Positions 17,047 through 28,238 are shown, counted from the first letter of the stretch. The stretch: 64,000 bases of DNA from Chitinophaga pinensis (GCA_945862385.1 CAMAXV010000006.1:62001-126000), one strand, 5' to 3'. Translations and numbers: made by a program. Notes: a model not told the origin generated them from the sequence alone.

Positions 17047-17787
17047 ATGAAAAAGTTCTTTTTGCTTGCTTTATCTGCATCCAGTATTTCAGTTGCATGC
17101 TCCCAAGGTCGCACCGGTGACCCGAAACTTTCAGAATTATGGGATCCCGTGCCTACCATTGTAAAACCAGGTGCTACTGCACAGGACGCCCCTTCTGACG
17201 CCATTGTTTTATTCAACGGAAAGGATTTTTCATCATGGATAGGACAAGGAGGAAAAGCTGTAGAGTGGACACTCGAAAATGGTGCCATGACAGTTAAACC
17301 AAGGTCGGGAACAATCTCAACCAAACAGGGCTTTGGCGACTGCCAGCTGCACATAGAATGGAGAACGCCTTCAGTTGTTAAAGGTGAAGGTCAGGGACGT
17401 GGAAATAGTGGTATTTTCCTGATGGGCAAATATGAATTACAGGTACTGGACAGCTATGAAAACAAAACCTACTCAAACGGTCAGGCTGCGAGCATTTACA
17501 AACAGCTCATTCCTCTGGCAAATGCCAGCAGAAAACCCGGAGAGTGGCAGACATACGATGTAATTTTTACAGCTCCAAGGTTCGCAGCTGACGGTAAATT
17601 ACAATCTCAAGCCAGGATAACAGTTATTCACAATGGCGTGCTGGTTCAGAATAATGCAGCCCTCTGGGGAGGTTCTGAATATATTGGCATACCTGAATAC
17701 AAGCCCCACAGCATGAAAGAACCTTTGATTCTGCAAGATCATGGAGATCTGGTAAGTTTCAGGAACATATGGATCAGGGAGTTATAA
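17047..17787 (+). CDS. DUF1080 family lipoprotein (3-keto-disaccharide hydrolase-like)
   Basis: This 246-residue exported protein has a lipoprotein-type signal (ending SVAC, Cys18) and one concanavalin-like beta-sandwich domain. Family text: [41 protein letters not shown] and [22 protein letters not shown]1080 proteins include hydrolases of 3-keto sugars; the substrate here is unknown and no sugar oxidoreductase is adjacent. It is convergent with mfd, overlapping it by 6 bases. Confidence 0.9.
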   Translation: MKKFFLLALSASSISVACSQGRTGDPKLSELWDPVPTIVKPGATAQDAPSDAIVLFNGKDFSSWIGQGGKAVEWTLENGAMTVKPRSGTISTKQGFGDCQLHIEWRTPSVVKGEGQGRGNSGIFLMGKYELQVLDSYENKTYSNGQAASIYKQLIPLANASRKPGEWQTYDVIFTAPRFAADGKLQSQARITVIHNGVLVQNNAALWGGSEYIGIPEYKPHSMKEPLILQDHGDLVSFRNIWIREL

Positions 17788-20700
17788 AACTCCCTTTTCT
17801 TTTTCTTCCCTGATTGTATTTTGAATGGCTGCGAGGATATTATACACCTGTTCCATACCAGAAACATGCTCTGTTATCAGCATGAAATTTTTCCCAACCT
17901 GCTTCAGGTGACTTTTATTGGTTCGGTGTTGGAGATGAAACAGCATGGCATTAAAAGTATCTGATGTGAAATAGGGAGAGTCCGGGTTATTTACAAAATA
18001 ACACCTGAATGTCTGTTGCTTGAGTGTTAAACGTTCAAATCCCATTTCAACAGCCATTCTTCTGCATCGTACAGTTGTAAACAAATCTTCAACACAATCT
18101 GGCATTGGACCGAATCTGTCAATCATCTCCGCATGAAAACGTTTTAATTCTTCTTCATCACGGCAATTATCAAGCCTGGTATACAACAATAAACGCTCTG
18201 CAATCTGATCAACATATTGATCAGGAATCAGGATTTCAAGATCCGTATCAATGGTACAATCCTGTACATAATCATCCTGCCTGCTGATCTCTTCCTTAAA
18301 TACATCTCTAAAGGAAGTACGTTTTAATTCACGAATAGCCTCATCCAGGATTTTCTGATACATTTCAAATCCAATTTCAATCATGAAACCACTCTGCTCT
18401 CCACCCAGCATATTGCCTGCACCGCGTATGTCAAGATCGCGCATGGCAATCTGAAAACCACTGCCTAGCTCAGCGTGTTGCTCCAGTGTCTGCAACCTTT
18501 TTCTTGAGTCTGATGGCAGGGTGCTGATAGGTGGTGCCATGAGGTAACAAAATGCTTTTTTATTTCCCCTCCCTACCCTGCCACGGAGCTGATGTAAGTC
18601 ACTCAGCCCGAACTGATGTGCATTGTTGATGATGATAGTATTTACATTGGGAATATCCACGCCACTTTCAACAATATTCGTACACACCAAAACATCATAC
18701 TTGCGGTGAACGAAATCAAAAATCCGCTCTTCCAGTTCATGCCCCTCTAACTGGCCATGTGCAAATCCAACACTAACATCCGGGCACAGCCTCCTGATGA
18801 TCGCAGCCATTTCTGAAAGTCCGTTAACCCGGTTATGAATGAAAAAAATCTGACCGCCCCGCTCTGTTTCAAAGTAGATGGCATCCCTGATAAGGTCTTC
18901 ATTGAACACCATCACCTCAGTCTGAATAGGCTGCCTGTTTGGAGGCGGGGTATTGATGATACTGAGGTCCCTGGCCCCCATGAGGCTGAATTGCAGGGTC
19001 CTGGGAATAGGGGTTGCTGTAAGAGTAAGACAATCTACATTGGTTTTGAATGTTTTGATTTTCTCCTTGTGTGCCACCCCGAATTTCTGCTCTTCGTCGA
19101 TAACCAGCAATCCAAGGTCCTTGAATTTGATATCCTTGGCCAGCAGTGCATGCGTGCCAACGATAATATCAACTTTCCCTTCCTCTACCTTTTTAAGCGT
19201 TTCCTTTTTCTCTTTGGCTGATTTGAAGCGGTTGATAAAATCCACTGTTACCGGAAAATCCTTTAGGCGCTCACTGAATGTTTTGAAATGCTGATGGGCA
19301 AGAATGGTAGTTGGCACAAGCACTGCTGCCTGACGCCCATCCAGACAGGTCTTGAAAGCAGCCCTGATGGCCACTTCCGTTTTACCAAATCCAACATCTC
19401 CGCAAACCAGTCTGTCCATTGGTGATGCCTGTTCCATATCCTTCTTGACATCAGCAATGGCCTTACCCTGATCGGGTGTATCTTCATACATGAAGGATGC
19501 TTCCAGCTCTACCTGCATGTAATTATCAGCACTATGCGCAAATCCCTGTTGGGCTTTTCGCTCTGCATAGAGTTTTATCAGGTCAAAAGCGATCTCTTTA
19601 ACCCTGCCTTTTGTTTTCTCCTTGAGTTTTACCCAGGCATCGCTGCCCAGCTTATTCACTTTGGGAACATGCCCTTCCTTGCCTGTGTATTTGGCAATTT
19701 TGTGGAGTGAATTGATGTTTACATACAGGATGTCATTATCACGGTAAATAATCCTGACCGCCTCCTGTGTTTGTCCACCTACCTGAACTTTCTGCAAACC
19801 ACTGAAAACGCCTACCCCGTGATCCACATGCACAACAAAATCACCAGGCTGAAGCTCTTTCAGCGCACGTATTGTTATAGCCTTGCTCTTGTTGTAAGCC
19901 TGCTTGATTTTGTACTTATGGTATCGCTGAAAAATCTGATGGTCTGTATAAACAACAACACCTTTTTCCCTGTCTATAAATCCTTGGTGAATGGCCCGTG
20001 GAACAGGCACGAACTGGATTTCAGCTTTCAGGTCAGTAAATATGGAATATAACCGTTCAAGCTGTTTGGGATTTTCGGCAAATATATAGATCGGGTGTTT
20101 CGCCTGCTCATGCTGTTTGAGATCTTTAATGAGCATTTCAAACTGTCTGTTGAATGTGGGCTGTGCCACCACATCAAAAACATGCGTGGCTACAGGATCA
20201 GGAATGGTGCCTGACTGAGCAAGCTCGATGCATTTTTTCTGTGTCAATGCATGCTCAAAACTTTCAGGAAGAGTAAACTGATCAGCCGAAGTTTCAACAT
20301 TTTTTTCATCACCATCCCGTCCACCTGCATGAGTGTCGGCTTGCTGCAGAAAAAGCAACAGGTGATCATAATGGTCTTTGAAACGGTCAATTAACAGCTG
20401 CCAATTACTGGTATAAACTATGGTGTTGGCAGGCATGAGCGTCATCAGGTCAATTTTCTCTGCTGCAGATTCCGTAGCATCTGCATTGGGGATGATATTA
20501 ACCTGTAGCAGTTTTCGCTCACTTAACTGACTCTCAGGATCGAAAATACGGATAGAGTCAACCTCCTCGCCAAACAATTCAATCCTGTAGGGCTTTTCAT
20601 TGGCAAAAGAGTAAATATCAAATATTCCACCCCGCATCGCAAACTGTCCGGGTTCGTATACAAAATCTGTTCGCTCAAACCCATAACCAACCAGCCTTTC

Positions 20701-21183
20701 CATCAGCAAATTCGTTTCCAGCCGGTCATTTACCTTGATAGAGATGATATTGGAGGATAAAATTTCAGGTGAAGCTACCTTTTCCATCAGCGCCTCAGGA
20801 TAGGTCACCATGATCTTTCTGTTTCCTGGTGCCGCAAAACGGGTGAGTGCCTCTGTACGCAACATAACATGGCTGCTGCTCTGCGTCCTGAAATTCTTGT
20901 TTGTCTTAAACGAAGACGGAAAATAAAAAAGATCAATAGGCTGGATGAGCTGCTCCAGGTCATTGTGGAAATATGCAGCTTCCTCTGCGTCTTCCAAAAT
21001 AATCAGGTGATTGCTGGCGTTTAACTCCTGTCTGAGATAAAGTGAGGAAAAAACTACAGCTGCAAAGGACCCGGAGAGATGCTTAACAAGAATTTTACCC
21101 GGACCGGGCACTACAAGGTCAGCCGCTATAGATGTTATGCGGGGAGATTGTATGTAACTATCCAACAGATGCTCCAGATTCAT
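17782..21183 (-). CDS. mfd: Transcription-repair coupling factor Mfd
   Basis: Mfd pushes stalled RNA polymerase off DNA lesions and recruits UvrA. The 1133 residues follow the family order: UvrB-like N-terminal domains, the CarD-like polymerase-interaction domain ([20 protein letters not shown]), then an SF2 translocase with Walker [16 protein letters not shown], Walker [20 protein letters not shown] and [11 protein letters not shown]-terminal TRCF domain completes it. The ATG at 21183 lies 16 nt after an exact -7 box. Confidence 0.97.
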   Translation of the reverse strand: MNLEHLLDSYIQSPRITSIAADLVVPGPGKILVKHLSGSFAAVVFSSLYLRQELNASNHLIILEDAEEAAYFHNDLEQLIQPIDLFYFPSSFKTNKNFRTQSSSHVMLRTEALTRFAAPGNRKIMVTYPEALMEKVASPEILSSNIISIKVNDRLETNLLMERLVGYGFERTDFVYEPGQFAMRGGIFDIYSFANEKPYRIELFGEEVDSIRIFDPESQLSERKLLQVNIIPNADATESAAEKIDLMTLMPANTIVYTSNWQLLIDRFKDHYDHLLLFLQQADTHAGGRDGDEKNVETSADQFTLPESFEHALTQKKCIELAQSGTIPDPVATHVFDVVAQPTFNRQFEMLIKDLKQHEQAKHPIYIFAENPKQLERLYSIFTDLKAEIQFVPVPRAIHQGFIDREKGVVVYTDHQIFQRYHKYKIKQAYNKSKAITIRALKELQPGDFVVHVDHGVGVFSGLQKVQVGGQTQEAVRIIYRDNDILYVNINSLHKIAKYTGKEGHVPKVNKLGSDAWVKLKEKTKGRVKEIAFDLIKLYAERKAQQGFAHSADNYMQVELEASFMYEDTPDQGKAIADVKKDMEQASPMDRLVCGDVGFGKTEVAIRAAFKTCLDGRQAAVLVPTTILAHQHFKTFSERLKDFPVTVDFINRFKSAKEKKETLKKVEEGKVDIIVGTHALLAKDIKFKDLGLLVIDEEQKFGVAHKEKIKTFKTNVDCLTLTATPIPRTLQFSLMGARDLSIINTPPPNRQPIQTEVMVFNEDLIRDAIYFETERGGQIFFIHNRVNGLSEMAAIIRRLCPDVSVGFAHGQLEGHELEERIFDFVHRKYDVLVCTNIVESGVDIPNVNTIIINNAHQFGLSDLHQLRGRVGRGNKKAFCYLMAPPISTLPSDSRKRLQTLEQHAELGSGFQIAMRDLDIRGAGNMLGGEQSGFMIEIGFEMYQKILDEAIRELKRTSFRDVFKEEISRQDDYVQDCTIDTDLEILIPDQYVDQIAERLLLYTRLDNCRDEEELKRFHAEMIDRFGPMPDCVEDLFTTVRCRRMAVEMGFERLTLKQQTFRCYFVNNPDSPYFTSDTFNAMLFHLQHRTNKSHLKQVGKNFMLITEHVSGMEQVYNILAAIQNTIREEKEKGVL

Positions 21184-21199
21184 GCCTTCACAAGTGACG

Positions 21200-21207
21200 C
21201 AAAGATA
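21200..21207 (-). promoter_or_regulatory. -7 box for mfd
   Basis: TATCTTTG is an exact match, 16 nt before the mfd ATG. Confidence 0.6.
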
Positions 21208-21310
21208 CGGTTAAACAAAGGCAAGAAAATACCGTCAAAGCATTTTGACACAATATTTAAACCAAGACCATGAAAAATTGGTTAAATTGCTCATATTGAT
21301 AAACAAGCCA

Positions 21311-24247
21311 ATGGTAACAAAAAAAGTACTCGTACCCCTAATCGCCATAACTGCAGTTATGGCAACATGGATTATTTCCACAAATGATACCCCTGCAGGA
21401 AAACAAAAGATGAACTTCAAAATCCTGGTTGATGAGGAGGAAGGAGAAGAAGACAGTAAAATGGAGGCTGAAAACTCCCGCAAGCGTTCTCAATATGAGT
21501 GGCTGCTGACCCGTGATCCCAAAACCGGACAAATCCCGGAAGGAATCAGGGCACGGGAGTTGGCACAGATGCGCGCTTTACCAATCAAGCAAAACGGCAT
21601 TTTCTACAGCGCCCAGGTCAACAATACCTACGCTGCTGTTGGCCCAGCTCAAAATGGCGGCAGAACTCGTGCTATTGTATTTGACAAACGATACAATGGT
21701 ACAACCAATCAGGTCATTATCGCTGGTGGTGTAACCGGTGGCTTATTCCGCAGTATAGATGGGGGTAAAACCTGGAAATTCGTCCACCCCGCCAACCAGC
21801 TCAGGAGTGTATCCAGCATAGCACAGGACCCCAGCAGTCCGGATACCTGGTATGCCGGCACCGGAGAACCAATAGGTGCTTCTGTTGGCTATCCCAATAC
21901 CTTTATCTACGGAGAGGGTATGTTTAAATCCTTAGACAATGGCGCCACCTGGAGCAAAATCGCCTCAACCAATGTTGCAGATATCGTAACATTTTCCTCA
22001 CCTTGGAGTTTTGTGCATAAAGTTGCAGTACACCCCACAAATGGTGATGTTTATGCTGCTGTTCACCGCAGGATTTTCAGGTCGAGTGACGGTGGGGGTA
22101 GCTGGACAGAAGTTTTTGGAAGCACTGTGCCTGCTACAGCAACTGGAGGCATAGCAGATATTCTGATAAACAACAACGGCTCAAGAATCTATGTTGCCAT
22201 GAGTGGAAGGAATGCTGACAGAAATTTGGCAGGTGTTTTTTCATCCGCTACCGGTAACGCCGGTTCATTCACACGCATAGCCGGAGGTATCAAAGACGCT
22301 GCCGACTCTGTTGCAGGATGGAGAGCATTTGATAACGCTACTGTTGCAGGAGAATATGTTTCAGGCTGGGGCAGGATTGTTATGGCACTGTCTCCCTCTA
22401 ACCAGAACCTGCTGTATGTAATGGTGGAAAATGCTGACTTCGCAACTGACAGCAAACCAGAGGCTGATCTGTTCAAATGCAATATGGCTACAACACCTTT
22501 CACTTGGAGCAGTCATGGAAAAAACCTGAATGCCAGCCGAACCCCTGAGGGTAGCACTTCACCTACCATCAAATATATGGAACTGCAGGGTGGATACAAT
22601 ATGGCACTGGCCGTGCACCCCACCAATCCCAACCTAGTGCTGGCGGGAGGTGTAAATCTATTCAAATCTACTGATGGTTTTGCCACAAGTGGTGCAACCG
22701 GGGCCACTTCATTTATCGGTGGTATCAGTTCTACAAGCTATACAGATGATTTGGGCACCAGCCATGCGGATATCCACACCTTCGCTTTTGACCCAACGAA
22801 CCCCAACAGACTTTTGGTAGGGTCAGATGGTGGAATGGGACTCATAGAAAATGTTTCAGCATCACCCGTTGTTTGGGGTTTTCATGATGCCAATGCAAAT
22901 CGTACATACAATTCTCAGTATCAAACACTTCAATACTATCATGTGGGCATCGATCCCACAACAGGTTCAAGGAATTTCTTTGGAGGAGCACAGGATAATT
23001 CAACTACTTTCCGGGATCGGACAGGTATAATCGGACAAACACCTGACAGCAATGACCATTATATCCTGCTGGGTGGTGATGGTTGTGCCGTTGGTATGAC
23101 CAAAAAGAATGCAGCAGGTAACCAGCACCTTTTTTGTGCGGCACAAAACGGACAATTCTATCGCATGAACCTGTTCGGTTTAAGCGGAAGTGGAAGTCCG
23201 TTTACTAAAATCAAACCCAACAACACTGGAGAAGGAGAATTCGTAACCTATTTCCACCTGGACCCTGACAATACGGATTACCTGTATTATGCTACCATGG
23301 ATAGCCTCTACCGTACCGGTGATGCGACCAATGTGACTTCTACCAACTGGACATATATGGATGGCGTGGCACCTGCAGTAAGCGGCAGTATATTTTCCCT
23401 TGAAACTACACGTGGACCTTACTCTGGCAATAACCACCTGTTCATTGGTACTTCTCAGGGTAAAATTTACAGGCTGAGAGATCCCCAACAGGGTCTTACG
23501 AATAACCAGCCAGTAGATATCACTCCAGTTGGTATGTCCTCTAGCTCAGTAGTAAGGGATATTGCGGTTAACCCCAGAAACCAAGACACGGTTATTGCTG
23601 TTGTTTCAAACTACAATGTGAACAGCATTTTCTGGACGGGCAACGCTACTTCCTCTCAGCCTACCTGGCAAATCATTGAAGGAAACCTCACCCTTCCTTC
23701 AGTTCGTGCCTGTGAAATCATCGCCAAAACTACCGGTATTGAATATTATGTAGGTACATCAATCGGATTATACAGCACAACATCCATCAATGGATCAAGT
23801 ACTGTCTGGGCAAGAGAAACAGGAGCGGCAGGCACTCCTGCAGAAATGCTCAACAATGCCGTAATCAACTCGCTCGCACACAGGTACACAGATAACACGC
23901 TTGTTGTAGGAACACATGGTAACGGCATGTTTGCAGCCTCCCTTGGCAGCGCGATTACAATCACTACTGCCATAACTAATCCCATTCGCAACAATTCGGA
24001 TTTCATCAGCAGGGTTTACCCAACACTGACCAGAGACAGGGTAAATTACCAGATTGGGAACATGTATACAGTTAAAAAGTTGGGCATTCAGGTAACGAGC
24101 ACCTCTGGAGCTGTGGTTTACAGAAAGGAAACAGGTTATCAGAACGGCGCTGTGGAAATGGGCAACCTACCCGCAGGCACGTACATTGTCACCATTACGA
24201 GTGGAGACCGAAAATACCAATCCACAAACAAAATCGTAAAACAATAA
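21311..24247 (+). CDS. Large Asp-box (BNR/VPS10-like) secreted protein with T9SS tail
   Basis: This 978-residue secreted protein is made of beta-propeller repeats with Asp boxes (SIDGGKTW, SLDNGATW, SSDGGGSW), like sialidase/sortilin-type propellers. No glycosidase catalytic set can be read, so enzyme activity is not claimed. A signal segment precedes a charged Glu-rich stretch (about 37-55). The last 80 residues (SRVYPTLTRDRVNYQIG, LPAGTYIVTI, KIVKQ) are a type A T9SS sorting domain, so it should be exported by type IX secretion and anchored or released at the surface. The ATG at 21311 is preferred over 21245 because it puts the hydrophobic segment at the N-terminus. Confidence 0.85.
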   Translation: MVTKKVLVPLIAITAVMATWIISTNDTPAGKQKMNFKILVDEEEGEEDSKMEAENSRKRSQYEWLLTRDPKTGQIPEGIRARELAQMRALPIKQNGIFYSAQVNNTYAAVGPAQNGGRTRAIVFDKRYNGTTNQVIIAGGVTGGLFRSIDGGKTWKFVHPANQLRSVSSIAQDPSSPDTWYAGTGEPIGASVGYPNTFIYGEGMFKSLDNGATWSKIASTNVADIVTFSSPWSFVHKVAVHPTNGDVYAAVHRRIFRSSDGGGSWTEVFGSTVPATATGGIADILINNNGSRIYVAMSGRNADRNLAGVFSSATGNAGSFTRIAGGIKDAADSVAGWRAFDNATVAGEYVSGWGRIVMALSPSNQNLLYVMVENADFATDSKPEADLFKCNMATTPFTWSSHGKNLNASRTPEGSTSPTIKYMELQGGYNMALAVHPTNPNLVLAGGVNLFKSTDGFATSGATGATSFIGGISSTSYTDDLGTSHADIHTFAFDPTNPNRLLVGSDGGMGLIENVSASPVVWGFHDANANRTYNSQYQTLQYYHVGIDPTTGSRNFFGGAQDNSTTFRDRTGIIGQTPDSNDHYILLGGDGCAVGMTKKNAAGNQHLFCAAQNGQFYRMNLFGLSGSGSPFTKIKPNNTGEGEFVTYFHLDPDNTDYLYYATMDSLYRTGDATNVTSTNWTYMDGVAPAVSGSIFSLETTRGPYSGNNHLFIGTSQGKIYRLRDPQQGLTNNQPVDITPVGMSSSSVVRDIAVNPRNQDTVIAVVSNYNVNSIFWTGNATSSQPTWQIIEGNLTLPSVRACEIIAKTTGIEYYVGTSIGLYSTTSINGSSTVWARETGAAGTPAEMLNNAVINSLAHRYTDNTLVVGTHGNGMFAASLGSAITITTAITNPIRNNSDFISRVYPTLTRDRVNYQIGNMYTVKKLGIQVTSTSGAVVYRKETGYQNGAVEMGNLPAGTYIVTITSGDRKYQSTNKIVKQ

Positions 24248-24263
24248 CAAACATAACTCTCAT

Positions 24264-24293
24264 AAAAAAAGACCGGCATGCCGGTCTTTTTTT
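24264..24293. terminator. Bidirectional intrinsic terminator
   Basis: Seven As, GACCGG, a CATG loop, CCGGTC and seven Ts form a symmetrical hairpin flanked by A- and T-runs. It serves both the Asp-box gene and the convergent glyS gene. Confidence 0.92.
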
Positions 24294-24315
24294 ATGTTTC
24301 GAATACAAAAATCTT

Positions 24316-25758
24316 TTACATTTTACTTTTGATGAACGCAACCAGACCTTCAATCGGAATCCTTTCCTGTGTCATCGTGTCACGGTAACGAATGGTTACC
24401 GTATTGTCTTCTTTAGTCTGATGATCAATAGTAATACAGAAAGGAGTACCCAGCGCATCCATCCTCCTGTAACGCTTGCCAATGGTATCCTTTTCCTCAT
24501 AGAAGCAGTAGAATTCATTTCTACACGCTGCCATGATTTCACGGGCAATCTCAGGCAGTCCCTCTTTCTTCAACAGCGGTAAAATAGCAAGTTTAATTGG
24601 AGCAATTTTAGCTGGTATTTTCAGCACAACCCTGCTGTCTTCTTTTCCGTCTTCCTTTGTCCAGTGTTCTTCCTGGTAGGCATGGCAAAGTGTCAACAGG
24701 AACATACGATCCAGTCCTATTGAAGTTTCAATGACATAAGGAATATAATTCTGGTTGATCTCAGGATCGAAATACTGTAATTTTTTACCACTGTACTGCT
24801 GGTGACTCTTCAGGTCAAAGTCTGTTCGGCTGTGAATACCCTCCACTTCTTTCCAGCCTATCGGAAATGCATACTCTATGTCAACAGCGGCATCAGCGTA
24901 ATGTGCAAGCTTTACATGGTCGTGATAACGGTAATTTTCAGCAGGCATCCCCAAAGAAGTATGCCATTTCATCCGCTCTTCCTTCCAATAGGCATACCAT
25001 TCTTTTTGTGTGCCAGGCCTGATGAAAAACTGCATTTCCATTTGTTCAAACTCCCGCATACGGAATATAAACTGACGTGCTACAATTTCATTGCGAAAAG
25101 CCTTACCAACCTGTGCAATACCAAACGGAATTTTCATCCTGGCCGTCTTTTGCACATTGAGGAAGTTGACAAATATACCCTGCGCTGTTTCCGGTCTCAG
25201 GTAAATTTCACTTGCATCTTCTGCCACTGATCCCAACTGCGTAGAGAACATCAGGTTAAACTGCCTGACGTCTGTCCAGTTGCAAGTTCCACTGACCCCA
25301 CATTTCATTTTATTATCCTCAATGAGTTGCTTCAATCCGGCAAAATCATTGGCTGCGAGAAGTGCGTCCATAGAAGCAATAAGTTGTTCTGCCTCTGCTG
25401 TTTTCCCTTCTTTATTCAGGTTATCAGCAACACCTTCGATGAGGTGATCTACCCGGTATCGCTTTTGGGAATCCTTGTTGTCAATCATCGGATCACTGAA
25501 ATTATCCACATGACCGGAAGCCTTCCAGGTAGTAGGGTGCATGAAAATAGCCGCATCAATACCTACGATGTTATCGTGCATCCTTGTCATTTCATTCCAC
25601 CATGATTCCCGGATATTTTTTTTCAACTCACTACCCCACGGACCGTAATCGTACACGGCACTAAGGCCGTCGTAAATTTCACTGGATTGAAAAACAAATC
25701 CATATTCCTTAGCATGGGAGATGATGTTCTGAAACTTTTGCTGGTCATTAATGATCAT
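24316..25758 (-). CDS. glyS: Glycyl-tRNA synthetase, dimeric type
   Basis: This 480-residue class II synthetase charges tRNA-Gly and is of the single-chain alpha-2 kind (not the alpha/beta form of E. coli). Seen: FQSSEIYDGLSAVYDYGPWG (motif 1 region), FNLMFSTQLG, RPETAQGIFVNF, GKAFRNEI (motif 2) and the C-terminal anticodon domain (APIKLAILPL). The N-terminal residues up to the conserved SEIYDG leave little room for another start. A -7 box ends just 7 nt before the ATG. Confidence 0.97.
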   Translation of the reverse strand: MIINDQQKFQNIISHAKEYGFVFQSSEIYDGLSAVYDYGPWGSELKKNIRESWWNEMTRMHDNIVGIDAAIFMHPTTWKASGHVDNFSDPMIDNKDSQKRYRVDHLIEGVADNLNKEGKTAEAEQLIASMDALLAANDFAGLKQLIEDNKMKCGVSGTCNWTDVRQFNLMFSTQLGSVAEDASEIYLRPETAQGIFVNFLNVQKTARMKIPFGIAQVGKAFRNEIVARQFIFRMREFEQMEMQFFIRPGTQKEWYAYWKEERMKWHTSLGMPAENYRYHDHVKLAHYADAAVDIEYAFPIGWKEVEGIHSRTDFDLKSHQQYSGKKLQYFDPEINQNYIPYVIETSIGLDRMFLLTLCHAYQEEHWTKEDGKEDSRVVLKIPAKIAPIKLAILPLLKKEGLPEIAREIMAACRNEFYCFYEEKDTIGKRYRRMDALGTPFCITIDHQTKEDNTVTIRYRDTMTQERIPIEGLVAFIKSKM

Positions 25759-25765
25759 AATGCCG

Positions 25766-25773
25766 CAAAGATA
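25766..25773 (-). promoter_or_regulatory. -7 box for glyS, 7 nt before ATG
   Basis: TATCTTTG is an exact match. Only seven bases separate it from the ATG, so the mRNA would have almost no leader. Confidence 0.55.
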
Positions 25774-25859
25774 AAAGAAATAGTAAATAGTGATAACTGA
25801 TTAGTGTGCAGCGCATTCACATTTTAACCTGCTATACAAATCTGGCAAAAGCAGCATAT

Positions 25860-26192
25860 TTAGTCTTCAGCGAGTTTTTCGTTTTGCCTGTGACGGTCAG
25901 CATCCCGTACTGTTTTCTTTTCCATATTCTTCTTAAATGCCTCAGTAAGGTCTACACCTGTCTGATTGGCCAGACAAATTAAAACCCAAAGCACATCGGC
26001 CATTTCATCTGCAAGTTGGTCTGCCGATTCATTTTTTTTAAATGACTGGTCGCCATATTTCCTGGCCATAATCCGGGCAAGCTCTCCCACCTCTTCTGTC
26101 AGGATGGCCATGTTGGTCAGCTCGCTAAAATAGCGCACGCCAATTGTCCTGATCCACTGATCTACTTGTTCCTGTGCTTCTTTCAGCTCCAT
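25860..26192 (-). CDS. MazG-like nucleotide pyrophosphohydrolase
   Basis: This 110-residue all-alpha NTP pyrophosphohydrolase of the short MazG/YpjD kind probably removes aberrant or excess nucleotides. The metal-binding acids are in ILTEEVGELARIM (ExxE) and DEMADVLWVLI (ExxD). Its ATG shares one base with the dtd stop (TAATG), so the two are translated from one mRNA; both are housecleaning enzymes. Confidence 0.9.
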   Translation of the reverse strand: MELKEAQEQVDQWIRTIGVRYFSELTNMAILTEEVGELARIMARKYGDQSFKKNESADQLADEMADVLWVLICLANQTGVDLTEAFKKNMEKKTVRDADRHRQNEKLAED

Positions 26193-26644
26193 TACTCCTT
26201 GTTTTTTGTATCAATAATGATTGTAACTGGTCCGTCATTCACCAGCTCCACCTGCATATCTGCTCCGAAAACGCCACATTGAAGCGGCTTACCCAATACA
26301 CTTGTAAGCACATGCCTAAACTCATCATATTTTACGATTGCCGTTGCAGGTTTGGACGCCCGGATATAGGAAGGCCTGTTGCCCTTTTTAGTGGATGCAT
26401 GCAGGGTAAACTGACTAACAAGGAGGATATCACCACCCTTTTCAAGCAGGGAAACATTCATAACACCCGCCTCATCATTGAAAATCCGCATATTAACAAT
26501 CTTGGCAGCAAGCCATTCCATATCTGAAACGTCATCGGCATCTTCAATACCCAACAGCACGAGTAAGCCATTGCTGATACTTCCTGTAATTTCACCACCT
26601 ACGCTTACTGACGATTTAGCAACACGCTGTACTACTGCTCTCAT
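26192..26644 (-). CDS. dtd: D-aminoacyl-tRNA deacylase
   Basis: Dtd removes D-amino acids (and glycine) from mischarged tRNAs. The 150 residues carry the two family signatures: SQFTLHA and the cross-dimer loop NDGPVTI. It lies upstream of the mazG-like gene with a one-base overlap, and the pair is next to glyS. Confidence 0.96.
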   Translation of the reverse strand: MRAVVQRVAKSSVSVGGEITGSISNGLLVLLGIEDADDVSDMEWLAAKIVNMRIFNDEAGVMNVSLLEKGGDILLVSQFTLHASTKKGNRPSYIRASKPATAIVKYDEFRHVLTSVLGKPLQCGVFGADMQVELVNDGPVTIIIDTKNKE

Positions 26645-26706
26645 AATCTTTGCTGTTAAAATCTGAACATGAAGTTATGTAATCGGCCTGAAGTTGGGAT
26701 AAACCT

Positions 26707-26714
26707 TATTTTTG
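26707..26714 (+). promoter_or_regulatory. -7 box for the flippase gene
   Basis: TATTTTTG is an exact match. It overlaps the first in-frame TTG (26712) and lies 15 nt before the next in-frame TTG (26730), which is therefore the better start. Confidence 0.55.
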
Positions 26715-26729
26715 TGGAAACTTATACCC

Positions 26730-28238
26730 TTGGCAGGAATACGGCAACTCGCCAGCCAGACTATCTGGTTCGGACTCAGCAGCATTGCAGGCAGGTTCAT
26801 CAACTACCTCCTTAACCCTATCCTCACACTTATTTACGCAGCCGGACCTTTTGGCGAAATCTCTATCCTCTTTGCCGGTGCAGCATTTCTGAATATTGTT
26901 TTCACCTTTGGCATGGAGACCGCTTATTTCAGGTTCAGCAGAGACCACGAAGTCAGGCAGGTATTCAACAATACCTTTGTGATTCTACTGGCAACAACAG
27001 CCCTTTTCACAATTCTCCTATTACTCAACAAGGATACGATTGCTGCATTCATGGGTGTTGGCAAACATCCTGAATATGTGCTATACATGGTGCTGATTGT
27101 TGCGCTTGACAGCCTTGCCGTGATACCATTTTCAAAACTCAGACAGGAAGGCAGACCTAAAAAATTCGCAGTCATCAAACTGTTGAATATCCTGGTTAAT
27201 GTTGGACTGGTCATTTTCTTTCTTTACTACTGCAAAGGAGCAGCTGAAAGGGGCGAAAAAAGCATAATTGCCTCCTTATACAAAGCAGAACTGGGAATCG
27301 GTTATGTGTTTATTTCACAACTGGTGGCGAGCGGACTAACATGGATGTTATTACTGAAAGAATGGAAATCCTTCAGATTTGAGCCTGACAGACAACTGAT
27401 TACAACAATAGTCAGGTATTCACTCCCCATGATAATTGTTGGGTTCGGCGGGATGGTTAACGAGACAATCGACAGATTCTTGTTGCTGAAAAGATTTCCG
27501 GATGCATTACATGAAATGGAAGCAGTAGGGATATACACTGCCAATTACAAACTGGCAGCGCTTATTGTAATTTTCATCCAGGCCTTCCGGATGGGAGCAG
27601 AACCTTTTTTCTTTAAAAATGCAGATAAGACAAATGCAAAGGAAACCTATGCCCGCATTATGAATTTCTTTGTGATAGCCTGCTGCATGTGTTTTTTGGG
27701 TGTCTCCCTGTTTCCTGATATCTGGAAACATTTCATGGGTGTGAGCAGACATCCGGAATACCTGAAAGGGCTCTTTCTGGTTCCCATACTGATGCTGGCG
27801 AAAATATTTTTGGGAATTTATTATAACCTCTCAATTTGGTACAAGCTGACAGACAAAATCAGCACTGGCGCATACATCACAATCGGAGGAGCACTGATTA
27901 CAGTTGCAGTCAATTACATCCTGATTCCGCACCTGGGTTATCTGGCTTCTGCACTGGCTACAGTGGCCTGTTATGCCAGCATGATGCTGGCAAGTTATGT
28001 ACTCGGACAAAAACACTATCCGGTTCCTTATGATGTGAGGCGGTGCTTTGGTTATATCGGACTTTCGCTCATACTTTTCGTCATCCACCATCAGCTAAGA
28101 AATACATACAAGGATATACTGCTGCTTCATTCAGCTGCAATGTTACTCATTGTTTTGTTCACTTTCCTGGTGCTGAAAATGGAAAAAAGTGAATTTGCAA
28201 AAATCCCTTACCTGAACAGCATTTACAGATTCATCTAA
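26730..28238 (+). CDS. Polysaccharide/lipid-linked oligosaccharide flippase (MATE-like)
   Basis: This polytopic membrane protein of 502 residues with roughly 14 hydrophobic segments belongs to the Wzx/MurJ-like exporter superfamily, which flips lipid-linked sugars across the inner membrane. It opens with the family-typical ASQTIWFGLSSIAGRFINYL and has FGMETAYFRF in the second helix pair. The substrate is unknown; no glycosyltransferase cluster is adjacent. No ATG exists near the N-terminus. The TTG at 26730 is chosen because the TTG at 26712 lies inside the -7 box. The 3' end overlaps the convergent MBL gene by 4 bases. Confidence 0.87.
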   Translation: MAGIRQLASQTIWFGLSSIAGRFINYLLNPILTLIYAAGPFGEISILFAGAAFLNIVFTFGMETAYFRFSRDHEVRQVFNNTFVILLATTALFTILLLLNKDTIAAFMGVGKHPEYVLYMVLIVALDSLAVIPFSKLRQEGRPKKFAVIKLLNILVNVGLVIFFLYYCKGAAERGEKSIIASLYKAELGIGYVFISQLVASGLTWMLLLKEWKSFRFEPDRQLITTIVRYSLPMIIVGFGGMVNETIDRFLLLKRFPDALHEMEAVGIYTANYKLAALIVIFIQAFRMGAEPFFFKNADKTNAKETYARIMNFFVIACCMCFLGVSLFPDIWKHFMGVSRHPEYLKGLFLVPILMLAKIFLGIYYNLSIWYKLTDKISTGAYITIGGALITVAVNYILIPHLGYLASALATVACYASMMLASYVLGQKHYPVPYDVRRCFGYIGLSLILFVIHHQLRNTYKDILLLHSAAMLLIVLFTFLVLKMEKSEFAKIPYLNSIYRFI

